From Gammaproteobacteria bacterium (GTDB lineage: Bacteria; Pseudomonadota; Gammaproteobacteria; JAABTG01): DNA of 64,000 bases. The translations under genes were made by a program, and so were the position numbers. The stretch lies in the NCBI GenBank assembly GCA_034522055.1, contig JAXHLS010000006.1, forward strand, positions 641,643-705,642. Direction: 5' to 3'. Shown here piece by piece: positions 44,312 to 52,546 of this stretch (position 1 is its first letter; each line of letters opens with the position of its first letter). Under the pieces are notes generated by a model. The model saw nothing but the letters and a program-made list of their open reading frames with translations. It had not been told where the DNA came from and did not search any database.

Positions 44312-44438
44312 CGGCCCGCCCCGGCGGCGGCGTCGAGGCAGCGTTGGGTAGTTCTACGTATTTACAACTGTTTAGTGGCGTCGCTAACTGGGGCCTATCC
44401 GCGGGCATGATCACCGTGGGACGGGGCCGGAGGAGTGG

Positions 44439-46358
44439 ATGGAAGAGCCGAATCAACGGAATCATGAGGAACTGGTACTGACTGCGGTGAATGGCGGTGC
44501 CACGTCCTGTCGTATCGAACCCTGCGTGCTGGAGTCCTGGCGGCGTTGCGTGGACGCCTTCGAGCTGGATCCGGAGGCCCGGCGCGAGCCCACCTTCGTG
44601 GAGCGGGCGGATCTGGAACTGCGCCGGGAGAAGTACTGCAACCTGACCAAGATCGCCAAGCTGGAGATGACCAATCTGTTCCAGCAGATCGCCGGCTCCG
44701 GCTGCTCCATCCTCCTCACGGACGACGATGGCGTGGTGCTCAATTACGTAGGGGATCCGTTGTTCACCACCGCCGCCGCCAGCACCGGACTCAATCCCGG
44801 GGCGGTATGGTCGGAGGAGACCCAGGGTACCAACGGCATGGGTACCTGCCTGGTGGAGAAGCGGCCCCTGGTGATCCACCGCAATGAGCATTTCCTCACC
44901 AAGAACATCGGACTGACCTGTTCCGCGGCCCCCATATTCGATCCCTCCGGCCGCGTGGCGGGCGTGTTGGATGCCTCCAGCGAATCCCGGATGGCCCAGC
45001 AGCACACCATGGTGCTGGTGAACATGTCGGCCCAACTCATCGAGAACCGGCTGTTCGTGTGCGAGATGCGGGACCAGTTCCTGCTGCGTTTCCACAGTCG
45101 CCCGGAATTCGTCAGCACCCTGGGGGAGGGGGTCATCGCCTTCTCACCCTCCGGGGAGATCAAGGCCGCCAATCGCAGCGCCCTGTTCCAACTGGGCTTC
45201 GATGATCTTGAGGCGGTACGGGGCCGCACCCTCGAGGATCTCTTCAATGTCCGCCTCGACGAGGCCCTGAACCAGGCCCGCACCACCGGTGGACATCCCC
45301 AGACCCTGCACGAGACCCGCCATCGCCGGCGATTCTACGGCACCTTCCAGACCCCCATGGACGAGGCCGGGCGCACCGTTCACACGCCGTCTATCGTCGC
45401 CCGCACGACTCAGGGATCGCCCCTGGAGCAGCTCGAATTCGGCGATGCGCGCATGCGCCGCAATATCCACCGCGCCACCAAGCTCCTGGAACGGGACATC
45501 CCGCTGCTCATCCTGGGAGAGACGGGTACCGGCAAGGACGTGTTCGCCAAGGCCGCCCACCAAGCCAGCAGCCGCCGCCACAAGCCCTACGTGGCGGTGA
45601 ACTGTGCCTCCATACCCGAGACGCTTATCGAAAGCGAACTCTTCGGCTACCAGCCCGGCGCCTTCACGGGTGCCAGCCGTGAGGGCAGCCGCGGCAAGAT
45701 CGCGCAGGCCCATGGCGGCACCCTGTTCCTGGACGAGATCGGCGACATGCCCCTGCAGTTACAGGCGCGGCTGTTGCGGGTGCTGGAGGAACGGGAGGTA
45801 ATCCCCCTGGGGGGCGAGACCCCGGTGAGCGTGGACATCCGGCTCATCAGCGCCACCCATCAGGACCTCCAGACTCGGGTTGCCGAGGGCAGCTTCAGGG
45901 AGGACCTCTTCTACCGACTTCATGGCATCAGCCTGGTGATGCCGCCGTTACGCGAACGGGAGGACCGCCTGCCCCTCATACATCATCTGCTGGAAGAGGA
46001 AGCCGGTGGCCCGGGGCGGGTGCGGGTGGATGATGACGCCCTGGCGCTCCTGGACCGCTTCGAATGGCCGGGCAACATCCGTCAACTGCGCAACGTGCTG
46101 CGTACCCTGGTGGGCCTGTCGGAGAATGGTGTCATCGGTCTGGGCGACCTGCCCGATGAGATGTTCAGCGCAGAAGGGGCCGAGCCGGGTGAGGCCACTC
46201 GGCCCAGCAGTCCTTTGGATATCGCCGAGCGCGACGCCATCATCAGAGAGATGGAGGCGGCCCACTGGAACGTGACACGGGTTGCGTCAAAACTGGATAT
46301 CAGCCGCAACACCCTGTACCGCAAGATGAAACGCTTCGGGATACGCCCGCCGCGTTAG
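44439..46358 (+). CDS. Sigma-54-dependent activator, AcoR-like (GAF-PAS-AAA-Fis)
   Basis: 639-residue enhancer-binding protein. Opening segment VLESWRRCVDAF is the AcoR-type N-terminus; a GAF domain (about 60-220) includes WSEETQGTNGMGTCLVEKRPLVIH; a PAS-like domain follows (about 225-320). The AAA+ module has Walker A GETGTGKD (about 360), the sigma-54-contacting loop GAFTGA (about 407), Walker B GGTLFLDEIGDMP and RLISATHQDL; the C-terminal Fis helix-turn-helix (NVTRVASKLDISRNTLYRKMKRF) binds DNA. It is intact, has a GGAGG ribosome site and is embedded in the C1 cofactor region. Sigma-54 promoters in front of mtoX, fdh, fhc and H4MPT genes make it the natural candidate regulator; the ligand could be formaldehyde, a pterin or a sulfur compound. 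Confidence 0.92.
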   Translation: MEEPNQRNHEELVLTAVNGGATSCRIEPCVLESWRRCVDAFELDPEARREPTFVERADLELRREKYCNLTKIAKLEMTNLFQQIAGSGCSILLTDDDGVVLNYVGDPLFTTAAASTGLNPGAVWSEETQGTNGMGTCLVEKRPLVIHRNEHFLTKNIGLTCSAAPIFDPSGRVAGVLDASSESRMAQQHTMVLVNMSAQLIENRLFVCEMRDQFLLRFHSRPEFVSTLGEGVIAFSPSGEIKAANRSALFQLGFDDLEAVRGRTLEDLFNVRLDEALNQARTTGGHPQTLHETRHRRRFYGTFQTPMDEAGRTVHTPSIVARTTQGSPLEQLEFGDARMRRNIHRATKLLERDIPLLILGETGTGKDVFAKAAHQASSRRHKPYVAVNCASIPETLIESELFGYQPGAFTGASREGSRGKIAQAHGGTLFLDEIGDMPLQLQARLLRVLEEREVIPLGGETPVSVDIRLISATHQDLQTRVAEGSFREDLFYRLHGISLVMPPLREREDRLPLIHHLLEEEAGGPGRVRVDDDALALLDRFEWPGNIRQLRNVLRTLVGLSENGVIGLGDLPDEMFSAEGAEPGEATRPSSPLDIAERDAIIREMEAAHWNVTRVASKLDISRNTLYRKMKRFGIRPPR

Positions 46359-46364
46359 GGACAT

Positions 46365-46397
46365 GCTGATTGTTGGCCATCCCCGGCCAAAATCAGC
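46365..46397 (+). terminator. Hairpin after the sigma-54 activator gene
   Basis: GCTGATT-G-TTGGCC (46365-46378) pairs with GGCCAA-AATCAGC (46385-46397) around a six-base loop with one bulged base. It lies seven bases past the stop codon and separates the activator from the following promoter. Confidence 0.6.
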
Positions 46398-46428
46398 CTG
46401 GTATGGCGAAACGCCGATTCCGTCTTCC

Positions 46429-46444
46429 TGGCGCGGCTTTTGCT
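46429..46444 (+). promoter_or_regulatory. Sigma-54-type promoter upstream of the second PTPS gene
   Basis: TGGCGC, five bases, TTGCT, GG (46430-46431) to GC (46442-46443) 12 apart. Predicted start near 46455; the leader of about 75 bases contains a short tandem repeat up to the start codon. Confidence 0.6.
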
Positions 46445-46480
46445 TCGTACCCCACGTGAACGCCCCCGTCAGGAACCATC

Positions 46481-46533
46481 CCAGGATCACCCCAGGATCA
46501 CCCCCAGGATCACCCCCAGGATCACCCCCATGA
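46481..46533 (+). repeat. Short tandem repeat at the PTPS translation start
   Basis: Four to five copies of an 11-12-base unit (CCCCCAGGATCA with small length changes) end in CCCCCATGATCA, so the last copy supplies the ATG at 46530. Each unit contains AGGA, a weak ribosome-binding element. Copy-number change could alter translation. Confidence 0.75.
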
Positions 46534-47036
46534 TCACCCATGAACGTTTCGCCGTCCGGGTGAGCCCGGGCGAGCTGCATTTCAATGCCGCCCATTTCAT
46601 CACCTTCGACGGCACCTGCGAGAACCTCCACGGCCACAATTTCCACGTCCTGCTGGAGGCCCGGGGCGACAACGCGCCCGATGCCTACGTCATCGATTTC
46701 GTACGTCTCACCCGCATGGCGGTGGCCATCTGCCGGGAACTCCATGACGGTGTGCTGTTGCCCGGCGCCAGCAGCGAGGTCCACCTCCGGGAGGAGGAGT
46801 GCATGGTGCACGTCACGAGCTATGACAAGCGCTTCGCCCTGCCGGCGGCCAGCTGCATCATCCTGCCCCTGCCCAATACCACGGCCGAGATGCTGGCGGC
46901 CCACGTGGCCAATCGCCTGCTGCAGGAACTGGCCGCCGCCGGTGCCCTGGCCAACCTGCACACCCTCGAGGTGGCGGTGGAGGAGGCCGACGACCAATGG
47001 GGGGTGTGTATCCGCGAGCTGAGGGGCAACGACTGA
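46530..47036 (+). CDS. 6-pyruvoyl-tetrahydropterin synthase/QueD family protein
   Basis: 168-residue PTPS-fold protein. Zinc and active-site motifs: FNAAHFITFDGTCENLHGHNFHVLLEARG with His ligands of the AHF and HGHNF groups and the catalytic Cys of CENLHGH; VIDFVRLTRM; and a C-terminal LHTLEVAVEEADDQWGV with the pterin-anchoring Glu region. Likely acts on dihydroneopterin triphosphate or a related pterin in H4MPT synthesis. The ATG at 46530 is inside a tandem repeat; the upstream frame is repeat-encoded (R-I-T-P units) and unlikely to be translated. It is the second PTPS-like gene of the window. Confidence 0.85.
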   Translation: MITHERFAVRVSPGELHFNAAHFITFDGTCENLHGHNFHVLLEARGDNAPDAYVIDFVRLTRMAVAICRELHDGVLLPGASSEVHLREEECMVHVTSYDKRFALPAASCIILPLPNTTAEMLAAHVANRLLQELAAAGALANLHTLEVAVEEADDQWGVCIRELRGND

Positions 47037-47180
47037 GGCGGTGCCCCAAAGGCAAAGGCATGTCAGCCGGGACCCCGCCCTCGCGCTGTGGTGTGATGAC
47101 TCGGCCGGCCGGCGTTTTCGCATACACTCTGGGGTCGACCCCGTGGAGGATCCGAGCGGCGCCCCGGGCCCGTTGACGAC

Positions 47181-48596
47181 ATGGCCGAACATATCCTGTT
47201 TCTAACCGGCAGCCTCGCCGAGCAGAGCCTGAGACGCGTCCTCGAGGGGCTGGACCTGCCGGACGCCACCTGGGAGGTGCGCTCCCTGGGTCTCAAGGTG
47301 GCCGGCCTCATGACCGCCGACATGGTGGCGCGCCGCCTCAAGGACACGGGCGGCGCCCAGCGGGTGATGCTTCCCGGGCGCTGCCGGGGCGAACTCGGCC
47401 CCCTCGAGGCACACTTCGGGATCCCCTTCGAGCGGGGGCCGGAAGAGTTACGGGACCTGCCCGAGTTCTTCGGCCGCCACGGCGGCCCCCCGGACCTTTC
47501 CCGCCACGCCGTGACCCTGTTCGCGGAGTTGGTGGATGCCCCCCACCTGTCCCTGGAGGCCATCCTCGAACGCGCCACGGCCTACCGGGACGACGGCGCG
47601 GATGTCATCGACCTCGGTTGCCTGCCCGACGTGCCCTTCCCCCACCTGGGCGAGGCGGTGCGGGCCCTCAAGGCGGCCGGCCATCGGGTCAGCGTGGATT
47701 CCCTGCGCCCGCAGGACCTGCTGGAAGGGGGCCGGGCGGGGGCCGATTTCCTCCTCAGCCTGACCCGGGAAACCCTGTGGATCGCGGATGAGGTGGCGGC
47801 GACCCCTGTCGTCATCCCCGCCGACCACGGCGACCTCGATGCCCTGGTAGAGGCCGCCGCGCTCCTGGAGGCGCGCGGGCGGGCCTGTATCCTCGACCCG
47901 GTCCTCGATCCCATCCACTTCGGCTTCACCGACGCCCTGGTACGCTACCACACCCTGCGTCGCCTGCTGCCGGAGGCGGAGATCATGATGGGGATCGGCA
48001 ACCTGTCGGAACTCACGGAGGCCGATACCACCGGCATCAACGGCTTGCTCATGGGGGTGGTGTCGGAACTGGGGATCGGCCATGTCCTCACCACCCAGGT
48101 GAGCCCCCACTGTCGCAGCGTGGTGAGGGAGGTGGACCTGGCGCGGCGCCTGATGTTCAGGGCCCGGGAAGATGGGTCTTTGCCCAAGCTCATCCACGGC
48201 GGCCTGTCGCCGCTGCACGAACGCCGGCCCTTTCCCTATACGGCGGCGGAGGTCCACGAGATGGCGGGGGCCGTGCGCGATCCCAGCTACCGTATCCAGG
48301 TGAGCGCCGAGGGCATTCATATCTACAATCGTGACGGCTTCCACAGCGCCGCCGACCCCTTCGACCTCTACCCGGCATTGGATGTGGCCGGGGATGGTGG
48401 ACACGCTTTCTATCTGGGGGTGGAACTGGGGCGCGCCCAGATCGCCCACCAACTGGGCAAGCGCTACACCCAGGACCAGCCCCTGACCTGGGGCTGCGCG
48501 GTGGCGCCTGCGGCGGACGAGGACGATTCGGACTACGCGACCCCCGGCACCACCCTTCGTCCCCGCCGCAGCGCAAACCACAAAAAAAACAGATGA
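47181..48596 (+). CDS. Dihydropteroate synthase-like protein of H4MPT biosynthesis
   Basis: 471-residue protein of the DHPS-related family found in methanogens and H4MPT-using bacteria, longer than folate DHPS because of an N-terminal extension (HILFLTGSLAEQSLRRVLEGL). The TIM-barrel part has a degenerate pterin/phosphate site: RDDGADVIDLGCLPDVP, HRVSVDSLRPQDLLEGGRAGADFLLSLT, and ILDPVLDPIHFGFTDALVRY. It probably couples the pterin to beta-RFAP-derived arylamine, the step that replaces folate DHPS. A GTTGACGAC leader precedes the ATG; it follows the PTPS gene by 144 bases. The C-terminal tail is polar and low complexity. Confidence 0.85.
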   Translation: MAEHILFLTGSLAEQSLRRVLEGLDLPDATWEVRSLGLKVAGLMTADMVARRLKDTGGAQRVMLPGRCRGELGPLEAHFGIPFERGPEELRDLPEFFGRHGGPPDLSRHAVTLFAELVDAPHLSLEAILERATAYRDDGADVIDLGCLPDVPFPHLGEAVRALKAAGHRVSVDSLRPQDLLEGGRAGADFLLSLTRETLWIADEVAATPVVIPADHGDLDALVEAAALLEARGRACILDPVLDPIHFGFTDALVRYHTLRRLLPEAEIMMGIGNLSELTEADTTGINGLLMGVVSELGIGHVLTTQVSPHCRSVVREVDLARRLMFRAREDGSLPKLIHGGLSPLHERRPFPYTAAEVHEMAGAVRDPSYRIQVSAEGIHIYNRDGFHSAADPFDLYPALDVAGDGGHAFYLGVELGRAQIAHQLGKRYTQDQPLTWGCAVAPAADEDDSDYATPGTTLRPRRSANHKKNR

Positions 48597-48636
48597 AATG
48601 CAACCACGAAATACGCGAAAGACACGAAAGAGAAAG

Positions 48637-48985
48637 CTGTAGGTCGGGCTTCAGCCCGACAGCCTGGTGGTGGTACCGACCCGGCCCGAGGTGTGCGCGG
48701 CGGGGTCTGGGTGTCGGGATGAATCCCGACCTACATTCGTGCCGCCGGAACAGGCGGTGTCTTGTCTTCGTGGGTCGGGCTGTAGGTCGGGTTGTTGGTC
48801 GGGCTGTAGGTCGGGCTTCAGCCCGACAGCCTGCGGGTGGTACCGACCCGGCCCGTGGCATGCGCGGCGGGCTCTAATGTCGGGATGAATCCCGACCTAC
48901 ATTCGTGCCGCCGGAACAGGCGGGGTCTTGTATTCGTGGGTCGGGCTGTAGGTCGGGCTTCAGCCCGACAGCCTGCGGGTGATCC
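48637..48985. repeat. Cluster of GTAGGTCGGGCTTCAGCCCGAC palindromic repeats
   Basis: The interval 48597-49078 has no gene. It holds at least five palindromic units of two kinds: TGTAGGTCGGGCTTCAGCCC (48639, 48799, 48948 regions) and GTCGGGATGAATCCCGACCT followed by ACATTCGTGCCGC (48713, 48880 regions), separated by related spacers with GGTACCGACCCGGCCC. The same units recur at 58331-58560. They resemble intergenic REP-like elements of gammaproteobacteria; they are not evenly spaced as CRISPR repeats are. Confidence 0.85.
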
Positions 48986-49015
48986 CGGCCTGAGAGTCAG
49001 GGCCTGGTGGGCAGT

Positions 49016-49031
49016 TGGTCCGCGAATTGCT
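49016..49031 (+). promoter_or_regulatory. Possible sigma-54 promoter upstream of fhcBA
   Basis: TGGTCC, five bases, TTGCT with GG-GC distance 12. The -24 half departs from GGCAC, so it is weaker than the others. Predicted start near 49042, leader about 37 bases to fhcB. Confidence 0.4.
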
Positions 49032-49078
49032 GTGCACTGGGACATGACCCAACAACCCTGCGGTGAAACCCCCATCTC

Positions 49079-50335
49079 ATGACACAACAGGCTATGGCAA
49101 CCAATGACGCTGCGGTCCCCTGTCCATTCTGCGGGCTGGGCTGTGACGATCTGTCACTCACCGGGGGCAGTGACTCACCCCGTTTGGAGGCCGCGGGATG
49201 TCCCAAGGCGGAGGAAGGGTTCAGCCTCGCCCTCGGGGCTCCGGCGGCGACCCCGGCCATCGCCGGGCGGCGCTGCACCCTGGATGAGGCCGTGGAGCAC
49301 GCGGGCCGCCTGCTGGCGGAGGCCCGCCTGCCCCTGTTCGCTGGGCTGGCCGGCGACCTTCTGGATATCCAGGCCGCCCTGCGTCTCGCCGAGGCCGCGG
49401 GTGGGGTGGTGGACCACCGCAACGGCGCCGGTCTGACCGCCGCGGCGGCGGCACTGCAGGCCGGCGGTCTCATGACCACCAGTCTCGGGGATGCCCGCAA
49501 CCGGGCGGATCTGTGGTTGCTGGTGGGGGATGTGCCCCGGCGTTTCCCCCGCATCACTGAGCGCCTGCTGGAGCCGCGGGAACGCCTCCACATGGATGAC
49601 ATGCCAGAGGCCCTGGTGATTGGCGAGGCGCCGCCTGCGGGAACCTCGGGCGGCGCCTTCGAGCACCTGCCCGTGCCTGCGGGAGGCCTCCATGACTTCA
49701 TCCAGGTGCTGCGGGCACGCCTGGCGGGCCGTCACCTTGATGGCGAACCTGATGCCGGCATCGAGGCCCTGGTGCAGCGACTCGGGAACGCCCGCTTCCC
49801 GGTCATCGTCTATGCCCCCGCCGCCCTGGGCGACCACGGGGACCTGGTGATCCGGGCCCTGGGCGGCCTGGTGCGCACCCTCAACGACAGCGGCCGGGCG
49901 GCCCTGCTGCCCCTGGGGGGCGGCGACGGCGATGTCTCTGCCCATCAGGCGGCCGCCTGGCACAGTGGCTTCGGCATGGGCACCAGTTTCCACAGCGGCG
50001 TCCCCGAGTACGATCCGGCCCTGTGGTCCACGGGGCGCCTGCTGGCCTCGGGGGAGGCCGACCTGCTGGTGTGGGTGAGCTCCCTCGATGCCGCGCCGCC
50101 GCCCGCGACTGCCGTCCCCACCCTGGTATTCGGTCATCCGGCCAGCCGTTTCGACGCGACCCCGGAGCTGTTCGTGCCCCTGGCCGTGCCCGGCGTCCAT
50201 CGTCACGGCGTCGTCCATCGCGGCGACGGTCCGGCCCTGCTGCCCCTCAAGGCCCTCACGGCCAGCGAGCTGCCGGCCGGGGCAGAGGTCTTCGAACGCC
50301 TGGCGGCCGGGCTGGGGACGGAGGTGCAATCATGA
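49079..50335 (+). CDS. fhcB: Formyltransferase/hydrolase complex subunit B
   Basis: 418-residue homologue of formylmethanofuran dehydrogenase subunit B in the hydrolytic bacterial Fhc complex; it has lost molybdopterin chemistry and serves structurally. The start MTQQAMATNDAAVPCPFCGLGCDDLSL has the family Cys cluster; GCPKAEEGFSL and HSGFGMGTSFHSGVPEYDP are further family regions. Length and start agree with Methylobacterium FhcB. ATG 49079 has little ribosome-site signal. The stop overlaps fhcA (ATGA). Separated from fhcDC by about 18 kb of other C1 genes. Confidence 0.9.
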   Translation: MTQQAMATNDAAVPCPFCGLGCDDLSLTGGSDSPRLEAAGCPKAEEGFSLALGAPAATPAIAGRRCTLDEAVEHAGRLLAEARLPLFAGLAGDLLDIQAALRLAEAAGGVVDHRNGAGLTAAAAALQAGGLMTTSLGDARNRADLWLLVGDVPRRFPRITERLLEPRERLHMDDMPEALVIGEAPPAGTSGGAFEHLPVPAGGLHDFIQVLRARLAGRHLDGEPDAGIEALVQRLGNARFPVIVYAPAALGDHGDLVIRALGGLVRTLNDSGRAALLPLGGGDGDVSAHQAAAWHSGFGMGTSFHSGVPEYDPALWSTGRLLASGEADLLVWVSSLDAAPPPATAVPTLVFGHPASRFDATPELFVPLAVPGVHRHGVVHRGDGPALLPLKALTASELPAGAEVFERLAAGLGTEVQS

Positions 50336-51966
50336 CGACGGTACGGCTGACCGGCGGGCGGGTCTACGACCCGGCCCATGGCGTGAAAGGCGAGGTGCGT
50401 GATCTGTGGATGCGCGACGGCCACATCATCGCCCCTCCCGCGGAGCCGGGCGAGGCCCAGACGGTGGACGTGTCCGGCAAGGTGGTGATGGCCGGCGCCA
50501 TCGACATCCACAGCCACATCGCCGGCGGCAACGTGAACACCGCGCGGGTCCTGATGCCCGAGCAGCACCTGGCGGAACAGGCCCGCTATCCCCACTACCC
50601 GTTCTCGGGGGCCAAGTGGTCGGCCTTCGACACCGGTTATCGTTACGCCGAGATGGGCTTCACCACGGTGGTGGAGCCGGCGGTGCTGCCCCTCAACGCG
50701 GTGCAGGCCCACGCCGAGCTGGCCGCCATTCCCATCATCGATACCGCCGGCCTCGCCATCCTCGGCAACGACGATTTCCTGCTGCGCCTGTTGCGGGACG
50801 GCGCCGAGCAGCAGACCGTCAACGACTACGTGGCCTGGACCCTGCGCGCCACCCGCTGCCTGGGCCTCAAGGTGATCAACGCCGGCGGCGCCACCGCCTT
50901 CAAGCACAATGCCCGCAGCTTCGGCCTGGACGACGTGGTGCCCATGTACGGCGTCACCTCCCGCGAGATCCTGCAGAAATTGCAACGGGCGGTGGTGGAA
51001 CTGGGCATCGGCCACCCGGTGCACGTGCACTGCAACAACCTCGGGGTGGCGGGCAACGTGGAGACCGCCCTGGCCACCATCGAGGCGGCGGGGGGCATGC
51101 CCATGCATCTGGCCCACATCCAGTTCTACGGCTACGGCGACGAGGGGCGGCGCCACTTCTCCAGCGGCGCGGCGCGCCTCACCGACGCCATCAACCGTAA
51201 TCCCAACATCACGGTGGACGTGGGGCAGGTGCTGTTCGGCCAGACCGTCACCATCTCGGGGGACGTACTGCGTCAGTTCGATGCCCGGAGCATTGCCAGC
51301 CCTAAGAAGTGGGCGGTATGGGAGGCCGAGGACGGCGGCGGCGGCATCGTGCCCTTTAAGTATCGCGAGAACAACTACGTCAACGCCCTGCAGTGGGCCA
51401 TCGGCCTGGAGATATTCCTCCTGGTGGACGATCCCTGGCGGGTGTTCTTCACTACCGACCATCCCAACGGCGCCCCCTTCACCCGCTATCCGGAGCTGTT
51501 CCACCTACTCATGGATCGCGATTACCGGAATTCCTGGCTGGCGCGCATCCACGCCGGCGCCGCCGATGCCTCCCTGCTGCGCCACCTGGATCGGGAATAC
51601 GGCCTCGACGACATCGCCGTCATGACGCGCGCGGCGCCCGCCCGTCTGCTCGGCCTGCCGGATCGCGGTCACCTCGGACCGGGAGCGGTGGCCGACGTGG
51701 CGGTTTATTCCGAGCAGGAGGACAAGGCGGCCATGTTCCGGCGCGCCCATCTGGTGTACAAGGATGGCCGGAAGGTGGTGGAGGAGGGCCGGGTGGTGAA
51801 CGTGGTGAAGGGACGCACCCACGCGGTGGCCCCCGCCTTCGATCCCGGCATCGCCGATCCCCTGGGAGATTATTTCCATCGCTACCACCTGGTGCGCATG
51901 GAAAACTATGCCCTGTTGCCGGAGTGGCTGCCCCGCACCCTAGGCAGCGAGCTGGTGGTTCACTGA
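50332..51966 (+). CDS. fhcA: Formyltransferase/hydrolase complex subunit A (amidohydrolase)
   Basis: Catalytic hydrolase subunit of Fhc: cleaves formylmethanofuran-type intermediate to formate. 544 residues, amidohydrolase fold. Metal-site motifs: GAIDIHSHIAGGNVNTARVL (H-x-H), HVHCNNLGVAGN, MHLAHIQFYGYGDEGRR and FTTDHPNGAPF, as in FmdA/FwdA. VKGRTHAVAPAFDP closes the composite domain. Formate produced feeds the FDH at 12-17 kb. ATG overlaps the fhcB stop; DUF447, mfnB and a SpeD-like gene follow in the same operon. Confidence 0.93.
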   Translation: MTTVRLTGGRVYDPAHGVKGEVRDLWMRDGHIIAPPAEPGEAQTVDVSGKVVMAGAIDIHSHIAGGNVNTARVLMPEQHLAEQARYPHYPFSGAKWSAFDTGYRYAEMGFTTVVEPAVLPLNAVQAHAELAAIPIIDTAGLAILGNDDFLLRLLRDGAEQQTVNDYVAWTLRATRCLGLKVINAGGATAFKHNARSFGLDDVVPMYGVTSREILQKLQRAVVELGIGHPVHVHCNNLGVAGNVETALATIEAAGGMPMHLAHIQFYGYGDEGRRHFSSGAARLTDAINRNPNITVDVGQVLFGQTVTISGDVLRQFDARSIASPKKWAVWEAEDGGGGIVPFKYRENNYVNALQWAIGLEIFLLVDDPWRVFFTTDHPNGAPFTRYPELFHLLMDRDYRNSWLARIHAGAADASLLRHLDREYGLDDIAVMTRAAPARLLGLPDRGHLGPGAVADVAVYSEQEDKAAMFRRAHLVYKDGRKVVEEGRVVNVVKGRTHAVAPAFDPGIADPLGDYFHRYHLVRMENYALLPEWLPRTLGSELVVH

Positions 51967-51976
51967 CGGAGACCCC

Positions 51977-52546
51977 ATGAGCGAGTATATCCGCGAAGTC
52001 ATTCTCACCACCCGCCGGGCCGACGGCAGCCCCCACATCGCCCCCATGGGGGTGCGGGATCGGGATGGCGAGGTGCTCATCGCGCCCTTCAAGCCCTCGG
52101 GTACCCTGGACAACCTGCTGCGAGAGGGCCGTGCCGTCATCAACCTCACGGACGACGTGCGCGTCTACGCGGGCTGTCTGACGGGCCACCACGGATGGCC
52201 GGTGACGGCGGCGGAGCACATCGACGGCATACGCCTCGCCGGGGCCCTGGCCCACGAGGAACTGGTGGTGGAACGGGTTGAGGAGGACGAGGTGCGCCCG
52301 CGCCTGTATTGCCGGGTGGCCCACCGCGGCATCCACGGGCCCTTCCGCGGCTTCAATCGCGCCCAGGCGGCGGTGCTGGAACTGGCCATCCTGGTGAGCC
52401 GGCTGCACATGCTGCCCCGTTCCCGAGTCGAGGGGGAGATGGAATACCTGCGTAACGCCCTGGACAAGACGGCAGGGGAACGCGAACGCACGGCCTGGGA
52501 ATGGTTGGAGGAACGTGTGGAGCAGCACCGGCGGCAGTGCGCATGA
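51977..52546 (+). CDS. DUF447 family protein (FMN-binding split-barrel type)
   Basis: 189-residue protein of the DUF447 family, conserved with methanofuran and H4MPT genes in archaea and methylotrophs. Front YIREVILTTRRADGSPHIAPMGV resembles the flavin-reductase-like split barrel; HRGIHGPFRGFNRAQAAVLELAILVSRLHMLPRSRVEGEMEYL is the family's conserved helix region. Function not established; a redox step or flavin-binding role in cofactor synthesis is the usual guess. GGAGACCCC precedes the ATG, ten bases after fhcA, and the stop overlaps mfnB. Confidence 0.85.
   Translation: MSEYIREVILTTRRADGSPHIAPMGVRDRDGEVLIAPFKPSGTLDNLLREGRAVINLTDDVRVYAGCLTGHHGWPVTAAEHIDGIRLAGALAHEELVVERVEEDEVRPRLYCRVAHRGIHGPFRGFNRAQAAVLELAILVSRLHMLPRSRVEGEMEYLRNALDKTAGERERTAWEWLEERVEQHRRQCA

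Noticed and set aside
48637..48985. Possible CRISPR array
   Set aside because: Units are palindromes of two types with irregular spacing and related spacers, and no cas genes are present.
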